Shown: positions 1 through 7,212 of the stretch, in pieces
How positions within the stretch are numbered: the first letter of the stretch is position 1
Layout of the letters: the number at the start of each line of letters is the position of its first letter
Source: Amycolatopsis sp. FDAARGOS 1241
GTDB lineage: Bacteria > Actinomycetota > Actinomycetes > Mycobacteriales > Pseudonocardiaceae
DNA length: 64,000 bases
Direction of reading: 5' to 3'
Assembly: GCF_016889705.1 (NCBI RefSeq)
Contig: NZ_CP069526.1
Span: 8,646,001-8,710,000 of the forward strand
Translations under genes and position numbers: made by a program
Notes under the pieces: model-generated
What the model was told of the DNA's origin: nothing
Databases searched by the model: none
The model's input: only the letters and a program-made list of their open reading frames with translations

Positions 1-519
1 ATCATGTTCGCGGTGATCCGCGCCGTGGTCATCGGAGGTACCGTCGCGATCGCGTTCGGACTGGAGTTGTCGCACGGTTACTGGATGCCGATCGCGGCCA
101 TCGTCGCGATGAAACCGAGCTTGGCGCAGGGCACGCTCGTGGCCGCGCAGCGCCTGGCCGGCGCCCTGCTCGGCGCCGCCGCGGCCGCGGTGGTCCTGCT
201 GATACCGGCGAGCGAACACGGACCCGAACTGGCCGCCGTCAGCCGCGGCCTCGAAGTGGTTGCGCTGATCATTTTGATGCACGGCTGCGCGATCCGTTTC
301 TGGAACTACGCGCTGTACTGCGCCGCCATCGCCACGGGAGTGCTGATCCTGGTGGACCTCCCCCAGCCCTCCGACTACTCCGCCGAGGGCTACCGCGTCC
401 TCTGGACGTTGTGCGGCGCGGGAATCGCCGTCCTCGTCATGTTTCTCGCCGGCCTGCTCGCCAGACGCAGCGCCCCGCACCCCGCCACGCCGCAGCAACC
501 GGCAGCCCCACCACCATGA
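1..519 (+). CDS. FUSC-family membrane protein, C-terminal part
   Basis: The frame is already open at base 1, so this is the end of a longer gene. An ATG at base 4 is probably internal. The visible part, about 172 residues, holds four or five hydrophobic segments separated by short polar turns, and ends in a cytoplasmic Arg/Pro/Ala tail. This looks like the second membrane half of fusaric-acid-resistance (FUSC/YccC-like) proteins, which are aromatic-acid efflux or hypothetical permease components. The family assignment rests on topology and on motifs such as GYWMPIAAIVAMKP, which resembles the repeated FUSC signature. The substrate cannot be inferred. Confidence 0.6.
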   Translation: MMFAVIRAVVIGGTVAIAFGLELSHGYWMPIAAIVAMKPSLAQGTLVAAQRLAGALLGAAAAAVVLLIPASEHGPELAAVSRGLEVVALIILMHGCAIRFWNYALYCAAIATGVLILVDLPQPSDYSAEGYRVLWTLCGAGIAVLVMFLAGLLARRSAPHPATPQQPAAPPP

Positions 520-775
520 CCACGAAGCCGTGAGCCGTGCCAGGCGTTGCTCACCTTCGCAGGTCAGAACACTGTCGGCGATGTCTGCCAAATGGCAGTA
601 CTCCGAGTGCTTCGCGGCCAGCTCGTGAAACCGAGCGGCGATCTCGACCCAAGGGACCTCATCGAAGCGGTCGGGCCACGCTCGCGAGTTCATCCGCATG
701 CGATCAGTGTCAAGCGCGCACCAGCGCGACCCGCGAACCGCTCGACGCATCGGATCGGTCTGCTGCCGCCAGGGC
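520..775. other. Intergenic stretch with a possible minus-strand remnant
   Basis: No confident gene is present. On the minus strand, about 698 down to 530, one frame reads a plausible protein fragment (WPDRFDEVPWVEIAARF and HLADIADSVLTCEG). It then runs into the FUSC gene in antisense, so any gene here has lost its end. Confidence 0.25.
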
Positions 776-1057
776 ATGGAGGAGGCCGGGCAGACCCTGC
801 AAGCCCTGCACGACATCGGCTCACACGCCGGCACGGGTTCGGGTTTCAACCTCACGGGCCTGCGCGAGCACGGACACTTCACTGTCTCCGACGACTCGAC
901 GGCCTGGTCGTTCGTCGCGCGCCGGCTGCAACGACCCGCGCTGCCCGAATTCATCGGCGGCCCGCACAAGAACTTGCGCGAACTGCTTCAGCTGGGCAAT
1001 GCACTGGCGCCGCTTCGCACTCCGCTGAACAAGTACTTCTGGAAGGAAGCGGCGTGA
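776..1057 (+). pseudogene. Hypothetical gene remnant next to the left att copy
   Basis: The frame reads a protein-like stretch of about 93 residues, with GFNLTGLREHGHF and FIGGPHKNLRELL segments, ending NKYFWKEAA and a stop 34 bases before the tRNA-type hairpin. Its last residues resemble those of a second remnant ending INGFFWKAG just before the right att copy, which suggests paralogous genes at the ends of two nested or tandem elements. The N-terminus is not defined. I do not recognise the family. It may be phage or plasmid derived. Confidence 0.35.
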
Positions 1058-1091
1058 GACCCTCATTGAGACCCTGGATACGAAACCGGCC

Positions 1092-1112
1092 CCACCCGGT
1101 CGGGTTGGGGGC
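1092..1112 (-). terminator. Hairpin beside the left att copy
   Basis: CCCCACCCGG and CGGGTTGGGG form a GC stem with a short loop just downstream (minus strand) of the duplicated tRNA 3' end. It sits where the 2221-2246 hairpin sits relative to the real tRNA-Phe, but the stem sequence differs. It probably terminated a tRNA-Phe transcript before integration. Confidence 0.5.
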
Positions 1113-1177
1113 CTGTTTTCGCAGGTAAACCGTTGTGGCCAGGGCCGGGGTCGAACCGGCGACCTTCCGCTTTTCAG
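1113..1177 (-). repeat. Left copy of a 65-bp att direct repeat (partial tRNA-Phe)
   Basis: Bases 1113-1177 are identical to 2244-2308. The copy holds the 3' 42 nt of tRNA-Phe (discriminator base at 1136, through the T arm to the anticodon stem) plus 23 nt of downstream flank. After 1177 it diverges and no 5' half of a tRNA follows. A partial tRNA 3' end facing the whole gene is the classic footprint of tyrosine-recombinase integration into a tRNA gene. Actinomycete integrative elements such as pMEA100 and pSE211 are reported from memory to use tRNA-Phe. Confidence 0.85.
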
Positions 1178-1401
1178 TTCTACGCAAGACCGTTCGGACG
1201 CGATCAAGCAAGGCCGAAATCCCAGGTCAGAGCGCATCTACAACCGGGCTTGAACTCGTTTGACCGCGGGTGAACTGAGACGGAGATTGAGACGGCAAAG
1301 AGGCTGCAACAGAGGGGCGCGGCCTTCACCCCCTTCTGTTCCAGCCTCTTCTGAGACACCTGTGACATACCGTTAGTGTGGGGAAAGACTGTCACACCAG
1401 G

Positions 1402-1450
1402 TGTCACACCCATTTACCAGTTCGGAGGCCATAGAGTGACAGGTGTGACA
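1402..1450. promoter_or_regulatory. Inverted-repeat box 1, TGTCACACC...GGTGTGACA
   Basis: TGTCACACC at 1402-1410 and its exact reverse complement at 1442-1450 flank a 31-bp spacer containing ATTTAC and GAGTGACA. Extra half sites lie at 1391-1398 (GTCACACC) and near 1467 (GGTGTCACTC). The clustering suggests a repressor operator or iteron-type binding region of the integrated element. Confidence 0.5.
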
Positions 1451-1575
1451 CTCGCGACCAGTCCTGGGTGTCACTCCCCATCACGTGCACGGTCGGTAGC
1501 TGGCGACCAGTTGGCCGCATCCGCGCCGAGCGCTCTCGTGCCGAATACGAATGCACGACGGAGGCGGCATGGAGG

Positions 1576-2259
1576 ATGATCCTCCGCGTGCATCGGGTAG
1601 GCGGCTGGATTCTCGACGACAACCTCACCAAGGTCGTCGAATACATCGCCGCGCTCGCCCACTACCGCTGGGACGATCTCGACAACGGCGCCCTGGAAGC
1701 TGGCATCCCCGAGACGGACGCAGACCTCCCGCCCGACACATGGTTCGAATATCCGGTCGTGGGGACGACCGAACTCACGCTCCGGATCGCGCGCGATCAC
1801 GGCGCCGGAATCCTGAGTGTGATCATCGACGGTGACATAAACTGTACTCGCCGCTCGCTTCGAGACGCTGCTGGATTTCCACTGATAGGCGAGCCGCTGC
1901 AGGTTGGATGTCGCACCCTGTCACACCTATTTACAGGTCAAACGCTCTGGAGTGACAGAGTGAAAGGTGTGACAGCGCTCGCCGGATCCGTTCATGACCA
2001 CGGTGGCGCCGTGGACGCTGCCGGCCTGGATGCCGACCAACGCGCCTGGCGCGGCGTAGTTGGTGACGCGCCGGCCGATCCATGCGAAAAACCGAAGGGC
2101 ACACATGGTGGTTCGCCCGATGTTCAGCCGAGGCATGCAGGCAAACGTCGCGCAGCAGATCAACGGCTTCTTCTGGAAGGCCGGCTGAGGCCGGAACTGA
2201 GACGGGCCACCAACGAAACAGCCCCCATCCGTGCAGATGGGGGCTGTTTTCGCAGGTAA
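1576..2259 (+). CDS. Hypothetical protein of the element remnant
   Basis: Residues encoded at about 1576-1840 have the composition of a folded protein: WILDDNLTKVVEYIAALAHY, RWDDLDNGALEAGIPETDAD and TELTLRIARDHGAGILSVI. They are flanked on both sides by the two inverted-repeat boxes. The frame then continues without a stop through box 2 into the att repeat, with low-quality sequence, so the genuine C-terminus was probably lost. ATG 1576 is the likely start, although GGAGG abuts it directly. The family is not recognised. The acidic, small, two-layer character would also fit an immunity-type protein. Confidence 0.3.
   Translation: MILRVHRVGGWILDDNLTKVVEYIAALAHYRWDDLDNGALEAGIPETDADLPPDTWFEYPVVGTTELTLRIARDHGAGILSVIIDGDINCTRRSLRDAAGFPLIGEPLQVGCRTLSHLFTGQTLWSDRVKGVTALAGSVHDHGGAVDAAGLDADQRAWRGVVGDAPADPCEKPKGTHGGSPDVQPRHAGKRRAADQRLLLEGRLRPELRRATNETAPIRADGGCFRR
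1919..1974. promoter_or_regulatory. Inverted-repeat box 2, TGTCACACC...GGTGTGACA
   Basis: This is a second copy of the architecture at 1402-1450. TGTCACACC (1919-1927) and GGTGTGACA (1966-1974) flank a spacer that again begins with a pyrimidine plus ATTTAC and again contains GAGTGACA. The spacer is 38 bp rather than 31. Two copies either side of one reading frame point to a protein-binding site duplicated with the element. Confidence 0.5.
1994..2188 (+). pseudogene. Stop-interrupted gene end (FFWKAG terminus)
   Basis: ATG 1994 opens MTTVAPWTLPAWMPTNAPGAA, which stops at TAG 2057-2059. The same frame then continues without interruption as LVTRRPIHAKNRRAHMV to MFSRGMQANVAQQINGFFWKAG and TGA 2188. 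The smooth continuation argues for one gene with an amber codon, or for two overlapping fragments. The last residues match in style the NKYFWKEAA end left of the other att copy. The family is unknown and it may be phage structural. Confidence 0.35.
2221..2246 (-). terminator. Terminator hairpin of the tRNA cluster
   Basis: GCCCCCATC and GATGGGGGC form a strong stem directly downstream (minus strand) of tRNA-Phe. It ends transcription of the Glu-Asp-Phe cluster or protects it from the opposing remnant genes. Confidence 0.6.
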
Positions 2260-2308
2260 ACCGTTGTGGCCAGGGCCGGGGTCGAACCGGCGACCTTCCG
2301 CTTTTCAG
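2244..2308 (-). repeat. Right copy of the 65-bp att direct repeat
   Basis: Identical over 65 bp to 1113-1177. This copy is part of the intact tRNA-Phe gene, so it marks the tRNA-proximal attachment site. The crossover most likely lies in the anticodon-to-T-arm portion. Confidence 0.85.
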
Positions 2309-2340
2309 GCGGACGCTCGTACCAACTGAGCTACCTGGCC
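2267..2340 (-). tRNA. tRNA-Phe(GAA)
   Basis: Read on the minus strand, the 7-bp acceptor GGCCAGG/CCTGGCC, a D arm, anticodon loop CTGAAAA and a T loop with TTCGA form a complete cloverleaf with discriminator A. CCA is not encoded. It is the 3'-most tRNA of a Glu-Asp-Phe cluster and the host of the att duplication. Confidence 0.95.
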
Positions 2341-2371
2341 GGGAACGCCGGCTAGGAGCCGAACGATCTTG

Positions 2372-2445
2372 CGACCCTGACGGGACTCGAACCCGCGACC
2401 TTCGCCGTGACAGGGCGACGCGCTAACCAACTGCGCCACAGGGCC
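2372..2445 (-). tRNA. tRNA-Asp(GTC)
   Basis: On the minus strand the acceptor GGCCCTG pairs with CAGGGTC (one G-U). The anticodon loop is CTGTCAC, giving GTC, and the T arm is GCGGG/TTCGAGT/CCCGT. It lies between tRNA-Glu and tRNA-Phe. Confidence 0.95.
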
Positions 2446-2460
2446 TTGCTTGGTACTGCG

Positions 2461-2533
2461 TACTCCCAACGGGATTCGAACCCGCGTTGCCGCCTTGAAA
2501 GGGCGGAGTCCTAGGCCACTGAACGATGGGAGC
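2461..2533 (-). tRNA. tRNA-Glu(TTC)
   Basis: On the minus strand the acceptor GCTCCCA/TGGGAGT, anticodon loop CTTTCAA (TTC) and T loop TTCGAAT are all present, with discriminator A at 2461. It is the first gene of the tRNA cluster. Its promoter should lie in 2534-2640. Confidence 0.95.
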
Positions 2534-2650
2534 CCAGCCGGTTTCGGCGAACCGACCGACCGCGCTCTCAGGTTCCCCCGGGAGCGATTACAAGCATAGG
2601 GCACGCCACCACGGCCCTGCACCGGGGGGTGACTAACACTCCCGCAAGGG

Positions 2651-3406
2651 TCAGGACCTGCGAGAACGGTCCAACGACGCCAGCCTACGCGCCAGCTCGT
2701 CGATCTCGGCGCAAGACAGGGCCGCGGCGAAGAGCTCGTCGATGTCGGTGAGGGTTTCGGCGGTTTGCCACCGCCGCGCGGCGTCGGGGCGAGCCGTGGC
2801 GATGAGGGCGTCGGCATCCTCGGCCGGCCACGCCGTGCGCAGGAGCCGGCCATGGCCACCCTCCGGGTCGACTACGACGGCCTCCGGCACCGAGAGCCCC
2901 GAGGCGCGCAGCGCGGCGAAGTGGAGGCCGCCCCGGAGTTCGCGGAAGAGCATGAGGGCGAAGCCGAGGCGTTCGACGTCGCCGGCGGGCGGCGGGACCT
3001 CGCGCCAGCCGGCGAACAGCACCAATCCACTCGCGTCGGCGGCATTCGTCACGCGTAGTAGCAAATCGGCGAGCTCGCGCGGCGATTCGATGTCCGTGAG
3101 GTGGTTGCGCGACCACCGCGCGAGACCCCCGACGTATACGCGCACGGACGCCGGCACGTCGAGCACCGCCGAGGCTGCCGGTAGCGCCAGGTCGAACAGC
3201 CACTTCGGGAAGATGCCGAACGCCTCCGCCGCCACCACCGGTGGCACGTCGCCGAGCACCGCCGAGCGGCCGCGCACGTAAAGCGTGCGAGGCGGCAGCC
3301 CGGCCGCCGCCTCGACCTCGGCTAGCTCAGGCGACGTCATGAACGCCCCGCCCACCGACTGCACCACACTGCGGATGTCCCGCGCGATTGCCGTCGCCAG
3401 TTCCAT
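2651..3406 (-). CDS. SCO6745-family helix-turn-helix-type protein
   Basis: A protein of about 251 residues starting at ATG 3406 (MELATAIARDIRSVVQSVGG). A longer frame extends upstream, but its sequence is antisense-like. The layout fits the actinobacterial SCO6745 family: an N-terminal helical region, the conserved PPRTLYVRGRSAVLGDV segment, and an alpha-helical middle ending in a W-rich stretch (LFAGWREVPPP). Members are small cytoplasmic proteins with a winged-helix-like fold and no firmly established role. It ends 117 bp upstream of tRNA-Glu on the same strand, so it may be transcribed toward the tRNAs. No strong Shine-Dalgarno is visible. Confidence 0.65.
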   Translation of the reverse strand: MELATAIARDIRSVVQSVGGAFMTSPELAEVEAAAGLPPRTLYVRGRSAVLGDVPPVVAAEAFGIFPKWLFDLALPAASAVLDVPASVRVYVGGLARWSRNHLTDIESPRELADLLLRVTNAADASGLVLFAGWREVPPPAGDVERLGFALMLFRELRGGLHFAALRASGLSVPEAVVVDPEGGHGRLLRTAWPAEDADALIATARPDAARRWQTAETLTDIDELFAAALSCAEIDELARRLASLDRSRRS

Positions 3407-3509
3407 GCCGCTAAAAAGAACACTGTTACCAAAGCCGCGGCGAGGAACCTGAGCAGAAAACGGGGGCCGGCCGCGCTCAGGCGCGACCGGTCCCGCCACG
3501 TTCAGGAGA

Positions 3510-3761
3510 TCAGCGCTGCACGGGCGCCTGACCGCTCTCGTCGAGGTCCAGCCCCAACATCTCGAGCAACTGGGTGCAGTCTTCGACCCCGAGGGCCCCG
3601 TTCGCGACCGCGAGGCGCGCCCGGCGCACCTGGTCGTCGGAGACGCGCTGGGCGTCGTTGGCCCCGCGCTGCGCCGGCACACCACCGGCCAGCGATGTGC
3701 TGCCTCCGTCGGCACCTTCGTACCGAAGGAGGAACTGTCGAACTTCCACAGAACCGCTCAT
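3510..3761 (-). CDS. Small hypothetical protein, 83 aa
   Basis: MSGSVEVRQFLLRYEGADGG opens an 83-residue acidic protein. It is preceded by a good ribosome site (GGAGGGG, then 2-3 bases to ATG 3761). The C-terminal half, VSDDQVRRARLAVANGALG to LLEMLGLDLDESG, is probably helical. It is encoded upstream of the SCO6745-type gene in the same direction with a 103-bp gap and may be co-transcribed. No family is recognised. Confidence 0.6.
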   Translation of the reverse strand: MSGSVEVRQFLLRYEGADGGSTSLAGGVPAQRGANDAQRVSDDQVRRARLAVANGALGVEDCTQLLEMLGLDLDESGQAPVQR

Positions 3762-4241
3762 GGCCCCTCCGCCCGGTTCGGAACAACTGGCCGCGAGGCT
3801 AACCAGAGCCGAGCGCAACGGGCAGCCCCCCGGAGAGTGAACCTGGGAACACTCTCCGCACAACCCAGAGCAATCGTGCAATGCATTCACGAGATGGTGA
3901 ATGTGAACCAGAGAGCGGATTTCTCACCGCTCCCACTCGCCGAAGCCGGGAACTCGTGCAACAATCGATGGTGCTGACACACCCCCGGTCAGCGCCTGTG
4001 GAGATCCCCTCCGACCCCCGCGTTCCTCCCCCTGGCGCGGGGGTCTCTCCATTTCTGCGGTTTCGCGCGGCGACCTGGTGATTCGTTCACTTGCCGCAGC
4101 GTGATCAACGACATCAACAGACAGTCGTTGAACGTTGTTTATCTGCTGGGCCGGTCAGGTGGTCGAATGCGCTTAACGGGCAGCGAATTGCTTGTGTCGT
4201 GTCTCACAGTGGTTTGTTTGCCGAGACCTAACCGTTATCGT
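3762..4241. other. Intergenic region between divergent genes
   Basis: No gene is seen. The right part (about 4080-4241) is AT-richer, with TTGTTTATCTG and TTGTTTGCCGAGACCTAACC, and likely carries the promoter of the gene starting at 4242. The left part carries that of the minus-strand 83-aa gene. Confidence 0.5.
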
Positions 4242-4667
4242 GTGCGGGTGCCTCTTCCCTCACTCGGCCGCCTCGGCAGCCGTACGAACCTCAAGGCCGT
4301 CCCCGCCGGACGGCACCGCAACGCCGCCAAGCCGGTGGGCGACGAAGTCGTCGAGGACAAGGAGCTCACCAGCTACCTCGCGGCCCTCGCCCCGGACGCC
4401 GACCCCGAAAGCACCGGCACCGGCAAGCGCTTCGGCGAAGCGCAGGTCTACCAGGTGCGGATGAACCTCATCGCGTCCCAGCAGCTCAAAGAGCTCGCCG
4501 CCGAGCGCGACATCTCGCCCCAGGCCCTCGCGATGGAGTGGATCCTTGAACGACTCTCCTGGGAGGGCCAGGCGTCGTCCGCGCAAAGCCGCCGCGAGTC
4601 CGATGCGTTGACCGACGAGTACAGCTTCCCGGCCGGCTCGTTCGACGGTCCACTGCTTCCACGCTGA
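4242..4667 (+). CDS. Ribbon-helix-helix-like small DNA-binding protein
   Basis: About 141 residues from GTG 4242 (or GTG 4248). Upstream codons to 4101 stay open but look non-coding, and no Shine-Dalgarno precedes either GTG. A TAACCGTTAT box directly upstream suggests leaderless translation. The core QVYQVRMNLIASQQLKELAA followed by ERDISPQALAMEWILERLSW has the strand-helix-helix spacing of CopG/Arc-type ribbon-helix-helix proteins. Flanking regions are low complexity. It is monocistronic, with a strong terminator behind it. I infer a DNA-binding role, with unknown targets. Confidence 0.55.
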   Translation: MRVPLPSLGRLGSRTNLKAVPAGRHRNAAKPVGDEVVEDKELTSYLAALAPDADPESTGTGKRFGEAQVYQVRMNLIASQQLKELAAERDISPQALAMEWILERLSWEGQASSAQSRRESDALTDEYSFPAGSFDGPLLPR

Positions 4668-4712
4668 CGTTCGCCCAGCGGCCGGGCGGTCCGGTTCGCT
4701 GACACTGACCCC

Positions 4713-4748
4713 AGAAGCCCCCGGCGTGTTGTCGCCGGGGGCTTCTTT
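4713..4748 (+). terminator. Rho-independent terminator
   Basis: The perfect stem AGAAGCCCCCGGCG/CGCCGGGGGCTTCT closes a six-base loop and runs into TTTC, 45 bp after the ribbon-helix-helix gene. Confidence 0.85.
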
Positions 4749-5089
4749 CGTGAGCTGGTGCACGCGCGCGGGTGAGCGATGGGGCCGTTCGCGCAAAGCC
4801 ACGCGATCGAGAGGACTAATCGCGCGCCGCCTGAGTGCGAAGGGACCGCTCGTGGCCGGTACACAACCGCCGACCGGGCCACTCGCGACGCGTCCTGGAA
4901 TCGGACGAATTCGACCACCGGTTGGCCTAATCGGGCTTCCCCACTTGCACCCCAGCAGAATCACTCATCCCTCACTGGTACCGAAAGTAGAACCGTGTAG
5001 CCTGCGCGAAGCCCACCGCTCTACTCACAGTAGAGCGGACGGCTTCACCGGAAGACGCGCACATCTCACAGACAACCTCAACCCCTACA
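4749..5089. other. Intergenic, no gene seen
   Basis: The only notable sequence is a copy of the AGGGACCGCTCGT motif at about 4841-4853 that recurs elsewhere in the window. The right end becomes A-rich where the cold-shock terminator starts. Confidence 0.4.
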
Positions 5090-5126
5090 ACAAAAAGAAG
5101 AACCCCCGGCGATCACTCGCCGGGGG
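5090..5126 (-). terminator. Terminator of the first cold-shock gene
   Basis: The CCCCCGGCG/CGCCGGGGG stem at 5103-5126 is followed on the minus strand by TTCTTCTTTTTG. Confidence 0.8.
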
Positions 5127-5162
5127 CCCCAATCAGGCCTGAGAAAACGCGCTGGGCCTGTG

Positions 5163-5366
5163 TCAGATCGCGCGAACCTTCTGGGCCTGCGGCCCCTTCT
5201 GACCCTGGCCGACCTCGAACTCCACTCGCTGGTTCTCCTCGAGGGTGCGGAAACCGCGGCCCTCGATCTCCGAGTAGTGAACGAACACGTCGCCTTCGCC
5301 GCCGTCCTGCGCGATGAAGCCGAAGCCCTTCTCCGCGTTGAACCACTTCACAGTGCCTTGCGCCAC
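5163..5366 (-). CDS. Cold-shock protein, CspA family
   Basis: A 67-residue single cold-shock domain (OB fold). Both RNA-binding motifs are present: [12 protein letters not shown] (RNP1) and DVFVHYSEI (RNP2). The tail is [15 protein letters not shown]. Such proteins bind single-stranded RNA or DNA and act as RNA chaperones in the cytoplasm. GTG 5366 is the start because GAGGAG lies 9 bp upstream and family proteins begin [10 protein letters not shown] long untranslated leader is likely, as the divergent gene starts 470 bp away. It is monocistronic. Confidence 0.95.
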   Translation of the reverse strand: MAQGTVKWFNAEKGFGFIAQDGGEGDVFVHYSEIEGRGFRTLEENQRVEFEVGQGQKGPQAQKVRAI

Positions 5367-5835
5367 CGCTGTACTCCTCGCAAAAACATCCGCTTCGAAT
5401 GCCACCGAAGCGGCACCCCGGCCATCCCGGGCGGTTCCAACGAGAGGAGCGAAGAGCTGTAGGGCCCCACGGCTCGCGTCGGAAGTTCCGCGAGTGTGAA
5501 GCCACGAACACGCAAAACGACGGCCTGCTGAGCAGCCTACCGGGATCTGGCCAAATCTGAAGCCTGTGATCTCTTGGATCGGTTCACAGACCCGCACGTC
5601 ACCGGAACGTCGTATCGCCGCCTACGCAGCGCTGTCGGACTCGCCGGTTAGGCTTACTGAGCGCGGCAATGCCGGAGATCGACCGACTTCGCCGATGCAC
5701 GTAACGAAGCCGGTCGAACGTCGTGCGTCACCGCCCCACAGGCGTTGTGACATTGGTCACCACCCAATCGATCAACGTCGAGCTCGTCGGGACGTCTGGG
5801 TGGTTGGGGTTGTCCAGGGGAGATTGGGGATCAGT
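5367..5835. other. Intergenic region with divergent promoters
   Basis: This holds the leader of the cold-shock gene and the promoter of the L,D-transpeptidase gene. No additional gene is seen apart from a Crp-like palindrome at 5746. Confidence 0.5.
5746..5761. promoter_or_regulatory. Crp/GlxR-like site
   Basis: TGTGACATTGGTCACC matches the TGTGA-N6-TCAC(A) consensus of Crp-family regulators with one mismatch. It lies 75 bp upstream of the L,D-transpeptidase start. Confidence 0.45.
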
Positions 5836-7038
5836 GTGACTATCCGACACTTCGCACGCCGCCGCGCTGGCCTCGCGGTGCTGGGGGTCGTGGCCGCGCT
5901 GGCGCTCGGGGCGTGCAGCAGCGACCCGGCGACGGTGAGCGCGAGCGGTGCTGCCGGCGGGGGTCCCACGAAGGAAGCGCCCGTCGCGAAGCCGGCGAGC
6001 ATCACGCTGTCGCCCGCTGCGGGCGCGAAGGACGTGTCGCCGGGTGATCCGGTGAAGGTGAGCGTCGCGGACGGCACGCTCGGCTCCGTCACGCTCACGA
6101 ACCCCGACGGCAAGCAGGTGGAGGGCCAGCCGTCGGCGGACAAGAAGAGCTGGAGCACGACCGAGGACCTCGGTTACAACAAGACGTACACCTGGTCGGG
6201 CCAGGCGATGGGCAACGACGGCAAGCAGGTGCAGATCGGCGGCGCCTTCACCACCGTGAAGCCCCGGCGGCAGATGGCCGGCAGCCTGAACGTCGGCGAC
6301 GGCCAGACCTACGGCATCGCGATGCCGATCGCCCTGACCTTCCCGAGCGCGGTGAAGGACAAGGCGGCCGTCGAGAAGGCGCTGTCGGTGGAGACGACGC
6401 CGAAGACGGAGGGCTCGTGGGCCTGGCTCAACGGTGACACCTCCGTGCACTGGCGCCCGAAGGAGTACTTCCAGCCCGGCACGACGGTGAAGGTCAACGC
6501 GAACATCTACGGCGTCGCGATGGGCAACGGCACCTACGGGCGCCAGGACGTCTCGGCGACCTTCACGATCGGGCGTTCGCAGATCGTCAAGGGCAACACC
6601 CAGCAGCACCGCATGCAGGTGATCCGCGATGGCAAACAGGTCATGGACTTCCCGGTCAGCTACGGCCTGGACTCCGACCCGGGCCGCGTCACCCACAGCG
6701 GGGTGCACGTGGTGATGTCGAAGCACGCGACGTACTCGATGAGCAACCCGCGCTACGGCTACACCGACGTGAACGTGCCGTGGGCCGTCCGGATCTCCAA
6801 CAACGGCGAGTTCATCCACGGGCTCGCCGGCTCCGTCTGGGCGCAGGGCAAGAAGAACATCTCGCACGGCTGTCTGAACCTGTCGCCGGCCAACGCGAAG
6901 ATCTACTACGACAGCGTGCTCCCCGGTGACCCGGTGGAGATCACGGGCAGCACGCAGACGCTGACCTCCAAGGACGGCGACTACAGCGACTGGACGTACG
7001 ACTGGGCTTCGTGGAGCAAGCTCTCCGCGCTCGCCTGA
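5836..7038 (+). CDS. L,D-transpeptidase lipoprotein (LdtMt2-like)
   Basis: A 400-residue lipoprotein from GTG 5836 (GGGGA 3 bp upstream). An upstream frame to 5566 lacks coding character. The N-terminus has an Arg-rich n-region, a hydrophobic core and lipobox LGAC with the acylated Cys27. Two immunoglobulin-like domains follow (about 54-140 and 147-247), then a YkuD catalytic domain. The domain carries HG at 328-329 and ISHGCLNLS with nucleophile Cys346 and His344. The enzyme forms 3-3 crosslinks in peptidoglycan outside the membrane, as in mycobacterial Ldt proteins. Its C-terminal WTYDWASWSK is the aromatic tail typical of this family. It is monocistronic with its own terminator and a Crp-like site upstream. 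Confidence 0.92.
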   Translation: MTIRHFARRRAGLAVLGVVAALALGACSSDPATVSASGAAGGGPTKEAPVAKPASITLSPAAGAKDVSPGDPVKVSVADGTLGSVTLTNPDGKQVEGQPSADKKSWSTTEDLGYNKTYTWSGQAMGNDGKQVQIGGAFTTVKPRRQMAGSLNVGDGQTYGIAMPIALTFPSAVKDKAAVEKALSVETTPKTEGSWAWLNGDTSVHWRPKEYFQPGTTVKVNANIYGVAMGNGTYGRQDVSATFTIGRSQIVKGNTQQHRMQVIRDGKQVMDFPVSYGLDSDPGRVTHSGVHVVMSKHATYSMSNPRYGYTDVNVPWAVRISNNGEFIHGLAGSVWAQGKKNISHGCLNLSPANAKIYYDSVLPGDPVEITGSTQTLTSKDGDYSDWTYDWASWSKLSALA

Positions 7039-7051
7039 CGGTTTCGCGGCA

Positions 7052-7096
7052 GACGGCCGGGTGGTCCCCGTTGAGGGGCCGCCCGGCCGTTTTTTC
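7052..7096 (+). terminator. Rho-independent terminator after the L,D-transpeptidase
   Basis: ACGGCCGGG...CCCGGCCGT stem followed by TTTTTT, 14 bp after the stop. Confidence 0.9.
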
Positions 7097-7212
7097 GCGG
7101 GCGAACGGTCCCGTGGGGATCGGGAAAAGTCGAAGCAACCCGAATGGGTGGCGCCCGCATGGCTACCGGCAGAAGGGGCGCCGCGGGTGCCCGCCCGAGT
7201 CGAGGAGATGTC

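Larger units (their letters stand above)
1178..2243. mobile_element. Remnant of an integrative element in tRNA-Phe
   Basis: This 1.07-kb interval lies between the two att copies. It retains no integrase, excisionase, replication or transfer gene. What remains is a terminator-like hairpin (about 1300-1351, arms AGAGGCTG and CAGCCTCT), two inverted-repeat boxes, one hypothetical reading frame and a stop-interrupted gene end. I infer a deletion derivative of an AICE-like or phage element. AT content is locally higher than in the flanking genes. Confidence 0.6.

Noticed and set aside
2305..2859. Minus-strand ORF covering the tRNA cluster
   Set aside because: It runs through three tRNA genes and is open only because of composition.
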